Shown here: in pieces, positions 9,878 through 20,128 of the stretch
Layout: the number at the start of each line of letters is the position of its first letter
Position numbering within the stretch: position 1 is the stretch's first letter
NCBI GenBank assembly: GCA_002900995.3
Contig: CM035311.1
Coordinates: forward strand, 2,356,001 to 2,420,000
Length of the DNA stretch: 64,000 bases
Source: Ganoderma boninense
Lineage: Eukaryota > Basidiomycota > Agaricomycetes > Polyporales > Polyporaceae
Direction: 5' to 3'
Program-made: the position numbers and the translations under genes
The notes under the pieces: model-generated
What the model was told of the DNA's origin: nothing
Databases searched by the model: none
Seen by the model: the letters and a program-made list of their open reading frames with translations, nothing else

Positions 9878-11546
9878 GTCGATCAGGCAGCAGATTTTTA
9901 TCTGGATAGAGTTGTGAACATTCCGTGAGTGACATACGTCTGTCAAGTGTCGTCCGTATGGGCCTGAGCCACGTGCCAGGACGAGTAAAAGTGAAGCAGA
10001 CAAGAGCAGGTCACGGAGTTCCTGGGGCACTGAGTGACTGGGACTGACAGCGATCAGTGGCGGCCTGGGCCAGAAGCGGACAGACAGGCGCTAAGTACCA
10101 CCTGGGCAATGGCAGGTAGCGACACAGCGAAGGTGAGTACGATCTAAGTAGCAGGCGCCTGTGCCCGCGTGCGTCGTGCATGTCAACAACCGCACAAACC
10201 TCCCGTGAACGAGAACGCCACGGGGAAACTTGTAACAGAAGTCGAAGGACTCGAGTTATATGCTGTCGTTTGGAATATGTTGCCAGGAAGGAATTCGTCA
10301 GCCATGCGTTGCCAGTGCGTTCTTGTGCTGTAGAAACTGAAATGCGACAGATACTGCAGGGAGCTTGACAGTGGGAGCTTGACAGTGACAAGGTCGGTCT
10401 CGCATGAGTTGTCGCCTGTAGCTGGCGTTGCGAACTTGAGCGGGGCGCGGAGTCCTGACTGCGCCGGTCCTATAGTATTGCGGGTCCTTGTTGTTGCAAT
10501 GAACATCTTGACACGTCTGATGCATCAAGTGACAGAGATATTTATACGCGTACGGAGTATTAGGCACCGTTTCGTTGTGTAGATTGAGTGATGCTGCCGG
10601 TGGAAAAAGTCTTTGGGACGTGTCAGTGGGGTATCCGTGCCCCGCGGCCGCCTGAATGTTTGCATGGAATCTGTTCAGAACTGTTCAGGAGTAAGTACTT
10701 ACCTACAACCTTCGGAAATCGCGCTGATCGACCCGATAAGTAAAAGATCCTCGGAAGCAGACGAAACACTCACCTGACAATACGCACACACGGCTCGAAA
10801 CCCTCGACATCATGACTGTCCAATGCTGGCGTTGCGTTTGATATGACCAGCTTGAAGTTGCGTCCAGCAGTTGGAAACGGCCATCGATGACTCCATCGCT
10901 GGTAGCTATTGGACTTTGCTACCGGCTCGTTCAGAATCAGAATACGGGGTGTCGGAATGGCGCATGGGAGTAGTCGTCATTGGTCAGAACGGGCCCATCG
11001 ACGTTCGCGTCAGTGGCTTGCTTCTGGCCACCCCCGATCTGGATGCTTCGGGATGGCAGTGCCTCAACCGGCGTCTATGTGGGGTCCTCGGGTCGGACTC
11101 GGAGTGTCCCGAGCTCCGAACCGGAGAGAGCCCCGAACTTAGAGTCGCTATCCGAAGCCAGTTAGCCACGCGTGCCCCTCGCCTAATTAACTGCTCCCGA
11201 TGCGGGGGTGGGCACTCGAGAGCCTCCCCATGGCCAAGAAGGACGTCTTCGGCGAGTGTGCTGCATGCATGTGTGTTCCAATAGATCTCTCGTTCCAGAC
11301 AAGCCTCTAACAGGGGTACTAGCTACCGATGATTGAATTCAACAGAGCAAATAACGACATATAAATACGTGCGCGGTAGCAGAAACAGAGATGAGATCAT
11401 CATCGTGAGGTCGTGAGCGATCCAATCCAATCCAATACAGTCTGAATCTCATCGTCACCGCCCCGAGAGCCAAGAGAGAGAGATCCCTTGGCCACGCCTA
11501 CGCGCCGAGCGGGGCGGCGCATCGCTCAAGGGTTTAGTAAATAGAC
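9878..11546. other. Spacer between the two GH18 copies
   Basis: About 1.7 kb with no supported gene. It contains the upstream region of copy A and the 3' end of copy B. A plus-strand frame at 10871-11284 is open but lacks any recognisable wording or splice support. A short TCCAA repeat lies near 11421-11435. Confidence 0.5.
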
Positions 11547-13135
11547 TTATTCCGGGAAGGCCTGGGACCGGACGGTCTCGATCCAGGAGGCAGCAGCGTC
11601 GGGGAACTGTGGAACGAGCAGCAGAAGCAGGACCATCAGTGGTGGGATTCCCCAGGTCCACAATAGCAGCGAAGACCACGCACCTCCCAGACCATGACAC
11701 CTGCGTCTGCGGAGAAGAGCGGGCCGTCAGCAAGCCGAACCACGCGTGAGAGAGGGACAGAAAACCGCTAGCAGCAGCAGCACGCACTCCAGCCGCCGTT
11801 CTTGGCCGTGGCCAGGCAGCCGGCGAGCGTCGACGGGTCGATGTAGCCGTTGTTGGCGTCGCCGGCCGACAGAGCTGGCTTGCCGATCACGAGCTTGTCC
11901 AGCGCGACCCCAGACGCGTGAATCTCGAAGAGCGACGAGTTGGGCCATGTGCCCCCCGAGGTGTTAAGCAGGGTGTCGCACGTCGTGTACTCGGTCGTGC
12001 CCTCTGCAGCAGAATCACAGGTGAGCCCGCAGCGATCGCACGTTCGCAAAAATAGCGACTCACGATTGTAGAACTGAACAGAGCGGGCGCAATTCGGCTA
12101 TTCAAGAACATATGGACGTGTAAGTGCTATAGATATGCGTACCTGAATGTTGTACTATCGTGTCCCATCATTAGCACCCGTTAAATGCATGAGCACTGCT
12201 GCAAGACACTCACCCAGTCGATTGAATCGCCAACGGTCTGGTCGACCTTCAAGTAAGCACCCCCCTTGAAGGCGACGTTGACGGAGAACCTGCCCAAATG
12301 TCGCCGATCAATACCGTTTTCAACGGACAATATAGCACCCGCCGTCGTTCGACATACCAAGGAGCCACCGGAGCGTGGGTAAGAATGTACTGGCCCTGGG
12401 GGAGCTGCGACCGGATCGCCGTGGTGAAGTCGGCGAGCCACTGCTCCGCGCTGCCGTCGCCCTTGTCCATCGCCGTGAAGTCCTGCACCCGAGCCGACCC
12501 GGAACCGGTCACCATCCGTTCCCGCCGCCGACCCGTCCGAGAAGAGCGCACGCACCTCATAGTCGACGTCGAGGCCGTCGAGGTCGTACTCCTTCACCCA
12601 CGCCGCCATGGTGGCGGCGGTCGCAGCGGGATCCGTGCCAGCCGTCGTCGGCTGCTCGGTGGAGCCGAAGCCCGAGACCATGAGCGAGATGCCCGCGGCC
12701 GCGTACTGGGACTTGATGGTCGACCGCTGGTCGGCGGTGATCTCTTGCCACTCTTGTGCCTGATCCGCGGCACTGCTCGTCAACAGGAAGGAGAGAATAC
12801 TGTGTGCATGTCAGTGGTTAGCATTTGTAACGCTCCTCTACTGTACACTGTGCTCGACTTACAAGACATTGAAGCCCTAGTACAAATCGGGGGTTAATAC
12901 CGTCAGAGAACTCTACTTACTCGAAGAAAACTCGTACCTTGATGGTGTCGACTGACGGAGGGCCGGTCTCACCAGACACCCACTTATCGCTGTAGGCCAC
13001 GAAGCGGGGTGCATCCTGGGATGCAGCGGCATGCTTAGCAGCACGGGGTACAATCTCGACCTCGGCGGCGGGGGCGGCGACGGCGCAGGAGAAGAGGACC
13101 GACGCGACAACGAACAGAGAAGACAGGGAGAACAT
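11547..13135 (-). CDS. Secreted GH18 chitinase-like glycosidase, copy B
   Basis: Ten exons join to 325 residues: 13135-12938, 12876-12863, 12799-12556, 12482-12358, 12289-12214, 12154-12143, 12073-12064, 12003-11788, 11706-11684, 11606-11547. The signal peptide is MFSLSSLFVVASVLFSCAVA. DGLDVDYE provides the catalytic glutamate, and HAPVAPWF and GDSIDW follow. The C-terminal wording GVMVWEFPDAAASW parallels copy A. Exons 1-3 have the same lengths as in copy A (198, 14, 244 bases). The structures then differ: copy A splits HAPVAPW with an extra intron, while copy B instead splits YNIQ/FYN into 12- and 10-base micro-exons. A secreted enzyme acting on GlcNAc-containing polymers, fungal wall or host glycans, is the likely role; substrate is not determinable here. 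Confidence 0.88.
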
Positions 13136-13253
13136 CTTGAGTGCACGTCGTATCGGAGAAGAACGTCGGCTGTCCTGGAGGAGGAAGAAGAGGGCTGGCT
13201 GCCTAGGGCTGTAGAGCTTGAACTCTTGCTATCGTCGCTGCCCCGGGCAGGAG

Positions 13254-13261
13254 CTTTTATA
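13254..13261 (-). promoter_or_regulatory. TATA box of GH18 copy B
   Basis: TATAAAAG on the minus strand lies about 120 bases upstream of the ATG at 13135. It is a consensus TATA box in a GC-rich setting, typical of strongly regulated fungal secreted-enzyme genes. Confidence 0.6.
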
Positions 13262-14448
13262 CGCAGAGGCGGGCCACTCGCTGGCCATCACTTGTCCTCG
13301 AAGGCCGGTCGCCTTCCCGGGAACCATGAGGAACACAAGAAGGTTGGTTGGGAACCACGCGGTCCCACTCGAGTGCGAAGCAGAAGTGTCTACATGGTCG
13401 CTAGGACGAGGAAATGCCAGTGATGGCGGGCAGTCTCGCTGTACCGGGTCGCCTGTGATGCATACCGCTTTTGAAGTGACGTAGTGGAGCAGGATAGGCA
13501 TCGCGAGTTTCTTGATGCTACTGCCGCTGCATCGACAGCGACCTAAATGAATATGGTCAGTCGAAGCGCGACAAAGGCAGACGAGAGGGAGAATATGCTT
13601 ACCATGTGCGAGTGGAGCCGTTATTCGAACAGACAAGATAATATGCCGGCCTTGGGTGATGATCTCTCATGTGCAAGTTCGCGCTGATGGTGGACTGGGA
13701 GAGAACCCTCGAGAGCATGGCCAGCGTATCGTCTATCATTGTCGCAGCACATGTGTCGAAAAGCAAACGCGGGTCATGAGGCTGCACGAACGCGGACGAG
13801 AACTGCAGAAGCAGTCGAAGCGCAGGCCCCGGTCCATCGGCAACCTAGCTTCTCAAAAAAGGCAAGCCGATGACGCATCCCCGCCCAGAGAGTGGGCAAC
13901 GCCGCGGCATTTCGACAATATATCATCCCGCCCGTTAGAACCGCCACGCGTCTTCCCGCAGCACAAGACTCTGGGACGCGACCATCGTTGAATACAATTG
14001 CACTCGACTGATCGCCAACGCCCTAACAACATAGAATGCATATGGGTGGTGGCCTCATTGCAGAACCATACAAGCGTAGGGCACAGCAACGACAAGACAA
14101 CTGCGAGCAATGAGGGGAGGGAAGGGGAAGGGGAGGGGGGAGGGGACGTCAATGCGTATACAGTGAGGACGGATCCGACATACGATATTAGGAGAGCGCG
14201 TATAAGGCACTATCACGATAATGCAATAATAAAAAAGTTCACCGAGCGAAGTCCCAAAGAGCAAAGATTGTAGCGAGTGAAAGGTATCGATGAGGTTCTG
14301 CTGTACATACTGCTTACTGAAGGATATCATGCCGTCAATGGTCAATGAGGGTGATGAACGATCATGCAAAGGCCAATGGGGGTACGTGGTGGAGAAGAGA
14401 AATGTGATGATGATACAGGGCTCGAGTCTCGGAAAGCGGCGGCAGTGT
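13262..14448. other. Intergenic region with G-rich tract
   Basis: No gene is recognised. It contains the upstream sequence of GH18 copy B, the 3' side of the kinase gene, and a purine run described separately. Confidence 0.5.
14112..14147 (+). repeat. Guanine-run tract, possible G-quadruplex
   Basis: Six runs of three to six guanines separated by one or two adenines lie within about 35 bases on the plus strand, about 300 bases beyond the kinase stop codon. The complementary C-rich strand would be in the kinase transcript if its 3' UTR reaches this far. The pattern meets the usual four-run criterion for quadruplex formation. Confidence 0.5.
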
Positions 14449-17400
14449 TCACTGTACGGTGCACCCACCACTTTCTCTATCACGTCGCTTGTCACGGTGG
14501 TTCTTGGGCATCTCCCCGACTACCTTAGGCTCGTCACGCTCCGTCTCTGCACCAGAAACGGCAGAAACGGCAGAGAAGGAAGTCATCCTCGATAGCCTCT
14601 CTGCCGCATCGACAGATATCCGAGGGTGGTGGCTCGACGACGACATGCTCTCTGCTGCGGTGACGGCGCTCCGCACGCTTGCGGAGTTGGGCGTAGTGCT
14701 GGTAGTGCTCGAGATGGATCGTGGGCGACCTTCGGCATCGTGCTTGCGGCGGAGAACGGACTTCTTGCGGGAGATTTGCTGAGAAGTCGGGGTCGAAGGC
14801 GTCGGTGTTGGGGCCGCCTGATGGGGATCTTGGTCAATCGTTAACGATGATCGGGAACGCTTGAAGGCGGAGAAGACTTTGAACGCTGTCGGAGGGTGAA
14901 GGTGGCCATGGGCGGTAGAGTTCAGTGGCTGAACGGAATCCGTACTCGTTCGCCTTGAGACACCATCATCCGAGGTCTGGCTTGTTGGGCTCGTGGGAGT
15001 ACCAACATGAGTGGCTGCGGCGAGGATCTCCATGGGGGAATAGGGGTTCATAGGATTACCGCTCTCAGCGTACTGCGCGTACAGCAGCAGTTGAGATCGG
15101 AGGTCGCAGGTCGGTGGCGCGTGTGCGGCGCACTTGGCGTGAGCGATGAGACTGCACTGCTCGCAGAGCACGGCGCTCTTCTTGACACTCTGTAGGCAGA
15201 CCCTGCAAATGACCGCTAATCCCGGAGTTAGGCTTTTGAATGGGTCGATCAGGCACGATGACGTACGTTTCCCGAAGGTCGTCTTCACGAAGGAGTGCTC
15301 TCGAGGAGAGATTGCGTCCTGGCCGTTCGATAACCTCGGTCGAACAGGAGAAGAGGGCTGATCGAGAGACGTCCGGCGATCAACAGCAATCGGATCGGAC
15401 GTTTGTTGCCCAATGTCAGCGAGAAAGTGGATGGCCTTCGACTTCTGCATGTCGGCGCTCACGCGGCGCAAGAACGGGATGCTGTCTTGCGGCCGCAGCT
15501 CCTGTAGGTGCTGGACGATCGTCAGCTTTGGCAATGTACGTAAATGGCAGGGAAGGAAAAACAAACAAACCCTGTGAGCAGCTGAGTGTCTCTTTAGCCA
15601 CTCGTGATCGCACAGTTGTTCAGCGCTCGGCCGCTTCGTAGGATCCTTGTTGAAGCACATTCTCAAGAAGTCCTGCAGACTCTCAGAACATTCCTCCGGC
15701 AACGGTGGCGATGGATCCTCGACGATGCGAAACATGACTACACAATTGCATTAGTACACAGAGTAAAACATGAGAAAGTTCTCGGCGCTCACCAGACATG
15801 CTGTTCGCGATCTCCGCGTAGGGAGGCCTCCCGGTCAGAAGCTCGATGACTGTGCAAGCAAGCGACCAGATGTCGGACTTCGTCGATGCACCCTTCAGCT
15901 CGATGACCTCGGGGGCCATCCAGTTGGGGGTGCCAGCGACGTCTTTCATCTCCCGCTCCATCGCGCGGAGGTTGAGAGAGACTCCAAAGTCCGATAGCTT
16001 GACGTTTCCGGTCTTCGTTGTCAAAATGTTCGCTGCCTTCAAGTCGCAGTGGACGACGTCGTTCTGATGGAGATAGTGCAGCCCTTCCAGAATCTTGACA
16101 ACGTAATTCGCCACGAGCCGCTCATTCAGCTTCCCGAATGCCTTAAGCGTCTGCCCCAAGGAACCGTTCTCCGCGTACCTGCAATTCAACAACGTAAGAG
16201 AAGCATCCATATGAAGCGCTCATTGAAAACCTACTCGAGCACGATGCTGAGGGTGTCGTCGTCGCGCGCCATCCCCTCGTATTTGACAATACTGGGGTGC
16301 GACAGACTCTTGACCAGGTCCACCTCCTTCATGAGCTGTGCAATCTCGTCCTCCTTCAAGCCTTCCAAGCGTATCCGCTTCACGGCGACCATCTGGCCCG
16401 TGTTCAAGTTCAGCGCTCGGTACACGGCGCCGAACTGGCCACGACCAATGCAGTTCCCCAGTTGCTGCGAGTCATAATCAATGAGCAAATACCCCCCTCA
16501 ACAGAGATGAACGAACAAAAGAAGAATCAACTCACGAATTGAGTCGGAGCCTTGCCGTCCTCCCGAACAATCAAGGTTTGACGAACCGCGCTGCCATCGT
16601 ACGAGTCCCGAGACATAAGGTCGCTCGCGCTGGCGTTGCTCGAACCGACCCCCAGGTTGACCATACTCTCGAACCTCGACCGCCTCGGCTTCGCCCCATA
16701 CTCGTCGAACGAGTTGGGTCTTGGCTTCCTGCGAGAACCGGCAGCGTCAACCTCGCTCTGGAACCTACCACGCAGGGGACGCGGGGGCCGATCGCCAGCA
16801 GCAGCGCCATTGAGGTCCGCCTTCGATCCTTCGGGAGAGGTTGAGGGAAACACAAAGCCACCCCCGGGAGGCGTCGAGTGCTCACCCGACACGGTGCGGG
16901 GGAACGGCACTGCCCCGTCACTTCCGTCCTCAGGCGAGGCCGAGCCATCCCTCCGCGGGATGTACACGCCATTCCGGTTTCCAGGGGCCTTAGAGCTGCT
17001 GCGCCTGAGCACGATCCGCCGCGGCGGTGAGCCGCTCGCATCGGGCGACGCGTCGCGTGGCAGCAGTTGGTCCTTGGGCAGCAAACCGGGCGTGTCGACG
17101 CTGTGCCGCGCGCGGTGGGTGGGCCTCCGGGGGAACTGCGGGAGCGACTCGACGCTCTGGTTCGGTGACCGCGCGGAAAACGCGACCTTGCTGCGCGGCG
17201 GCGAGACGGAAAGAGGCGTGTGGACCGATGCGCTGAAGGACTCATCGTCGTCCAAAAGGGACGACTTTGGCGCGGGAAACGAGTCCAAGCCCAAGAAATC
17301 GTCAGGCCATTTCCCTTTCCCCAGCTTTATAGGGATAGGGGTGCCCCTGGAGGGTATGCGGGCCTTGTCCGACTCCGTCTTGTCAGATCGTGTCCTGCTC

Positions 17401-20128
17401 GTCGCACTGTCTTCCATCTCCTCCACCACTCTCGACAGATCAACGATGGCGGTTTCGCTTGGTCTCCGCTCGCGCGAAGGCCGGGAAGGAGAATCGATGC
17501 TGCGTTTCCGACCCTCGTCCTTGAATGATGAAGCCATGCTGCTACCTTCGGTGCGCGTAATGGAAGGGGACTCTGATGGCGCAAGGGAGGTAACGTCGGT
17601 CGTAACAGTGCGGATCGTCCCGTACTTGTTGTGGTTCCCTGGAGTCCGCGGAGCCTCAAGAAGGCTCGAAAACATGGTCGAATCGGTGAGGTTGCTGGAC
17701 GCCTGTGACTGACGCATCGCTATAGGGACGGGAAACTCGACCGACTCCGCAAGAGAGCCGACGATGGAGTCTCCCACCGATGCGCGTGTCGAGTCGGCAA
17801 CGGAGACGCGCTCAACGGGGCGGACACGCAAGGGAGACCGTGGAGGGACCGATGGCCGGACGTCATCCCGATCCTGCGGATCGGGCCTTGGCTCGTTGGG
17901 GCTGCTGCCGAAGACATCATCGTTGTTGACCGTCCTGCTATCGCTCGAGTCCTCGTTGGGACTGTCGGAACGTACCGTGGGCAAGTGTTGATGCGGACTC
18001 CACCTTTTTCGGGCGACGGGGGAGCTGGGGCTGCCAGGCGATGTCGAGCGTTGCAATTGACTCATGCTCAGGTTGGGTGTGGATGCGGCGGCGCGATTGT
18101 TCTGCCCATATGGGCTGGCCGCCGCTGCACGACTACCATCTTGCTGCTGCCCTTGGATAATCTTGGACCTGTCCACCCCGGGAAACTCCGCGAGCCTCGA
18201 AAGAGCAAGAATCGTCTTCGCGACTCGCGAAAGGCACTCACTTGTCGTCTCGATGAGGTCATCGCGGCGAAAAAGCTCCTCCGCACAGACCCCAACGGAG
18301 GAGGACGCCGCCAGGAACTTGGTCACGTTCGACGTCCGCACGAACCCGTCCTCACGCTTGTCCACTCGCGCGATCGTACCAGGGAAGAGCTTGTTCACCA
18401 ATCTGTCGGGTTTACAGCGCGGTGGGGCGCGTCATCAGCGTCAGTGAAGCTCTCTCGGCGGCAAGATGTGTAACGACGCACTGGCACAGAACATAGCCGT
18501 CTCGCAATGCCTCCGCGAATAGCCGCCTCTCCTTCTCCTCGCTCCCCGAAGCTACCCCATTCCCTTGCCCCACCAGATTGACTTGTGTCGTGCTCCCTAA
18601 TGCACCCGGCCTCGTCCATATCCGCTCCAGACGCGCCAGGGGCCGTATGCGCGCCTGGACCTCCTCCTCCCACTCCTTCGGGTCAAGCGTGGACTTGTTC
18701 AGCTGCGATAGAGGCTTGTACATTTCCTTGCACAGGAACGATGTCGCGGATCGAATAAGCTCTCGGTGTTCTGGGTTTGAGGGAGTCGACAGCGAGCTGG
18801 TGGAGGCGTTATGGAAGCGGTTCTGATACCCAGGTGAGAAGTTCCGCTGTGACGGGGAGACGGCGCGAGCGCGAGGCGTTACAGGCGAAGCAGCTCGGGA
18901 ACTACTCGGCGATGGGGAGACGGTCGAAGGGCGGGCATCTAGGGACGGCCGGCGGGCGTCCAATGAGGTGCGTCGAGCAGAGGCGTTCGAGGAAGATGAT
19001 GCAAGGGGGAGATGTGATGATGAGGATGCAGAGGGAATCACCCGCGTTGGCGTGCGAGTGGACGTACGGGATGACGAGCGGGGCTGGATGGGGCTAATCG
19101 CACGCGGGGTAGGTGTGGAGGGGGTGATGGGGGGAGACCCAAGTCCGAGGGGAAGATGGCTCGCACTCGCCGCTGCTCTTCTTGAGCTCACGCCAAACCC
19201 TCGAGGCGACGGCGAGCCCGGAGATGATGGGTCAGGTGATCTTGCCGTGTCTCTTGACCTGCGCGTCGGGGTCTCTGGAGGTGGAGAGCGAGCGCGGTCG
19301 CGGGCCTGTGATGAAGGAGTGGGGTTAGACGAGGAAGCGAGGGTGAGGGGGGCGGGACGGGTCTTTGGTGGCCGCTGCTCGATATCCCGGGGGAAGGTGA
19401 GGACGTGCCGTTGGGACGAGTGTCTCGTCTGGGGGCGAGGGGAGTTGGGCCGCTGATGTCCTTGGTACTCACGGGGGGCTGGACGGAGGACCTCCGTGCA
19501 CGGTCTCGCGGGGGGAGACGAGAGCAGCGAGATTGGAGGAGGAGGCGGAGGGGAGAGCGAAGGGCTGGGTGAAGGGGGAGGCAATCGAGGGCGAGAGGTG
19601 GAGGGCGGGGGACGACATGGAGGCCTGGCGCAAGGAGGGCGTCAAGAAGCTGGTGTGGCCGGCGACGCGAACTCTGTCGGTGGGGCGGTCCTTGTCCTTG
19701 TGGAGGAGCGGGCGCGGAGGGTGATGGTCTTCGCTGGAGCGCAGAGGGACTGGGACTGGCGGCACGGGCACGGGTGAAGACACTTCTCTGGCCGGTCGGC
19801 GGAACGAAACCTTAGATAGCATCCGCGATCTGGCTGTCTCCTTCTCTTTGCGGCCATCCTCCTCGGACGCTCTTCCCTTGCCCTTTCCCGCTCCATGCGA
19901 GAGCATCCCTGTCTCGTCCACCGGCGCCGCATGTTTCGCCCTCGACTTTGTGGCCGTCCGCAGACTCTGCTCCAGGGAGCTCCGGAGCCGACTGAATGTC
20001 TTCGGCTGGTGCTCCGTGTGCGCTTCCTGCCGAGAAGAGGACGGGGTGGGGGGATCTACGTGCTTTTGCGAGACCATGGGGAGCGGCTTGGAAATCGTAA
20101 CGTTCAGTTTGGCAACGGCTGCCGCCAT
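14449..20128 (-). CDS. Septation-type protein kinase with CH domain, C1-like finger and CaaX-like end
   Basis: A very large gene of about 1,750 residues. Inferred exons: 20128-19473, about 19428-18482, 18402-16536, 16464-16235, 16178-15793, 15737-15571, 15510-15267, 15215-14449. The N-terminal 500 residues are Ser/Pro/Arg-rich. A calponin-homology-like region follows ([37 protein letters not shown]), then a further disordered stretch. The kinase domain matches the Cdc15/SepH (Cdc7 of fission yeast) branch: P-loop [12 protein letters not shown], lysine in VAVKRI, catalytic loop [17 protein letters not shown], and WMAPEV. Downstream is a C1-like zinc finger ([18 protein letters not shown], then HAKC). 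The protein ends in CTVQ. Expected role: septation initiation and cytokinesis, tied to actin or membrane by the accessory domains. The exon 1/2 junction does not close cleanly (see findings). Confidence 0.83.

Noticed and set aside
11421..11435. TCCAA triple repeat as CCAAT-box cluster
   Set aside because: It lies downstream of the stop of GH18 copy B, not in a promoter, and is only three units long.
16636..17712. Long plus-strand open frame of 358 codons opposite the kinase exon
   Set aside because: It is the antisense shadow of a GC-rich, Ser/Pro-rich exon; composition is typical of shadows and it has no start context or homology wording.
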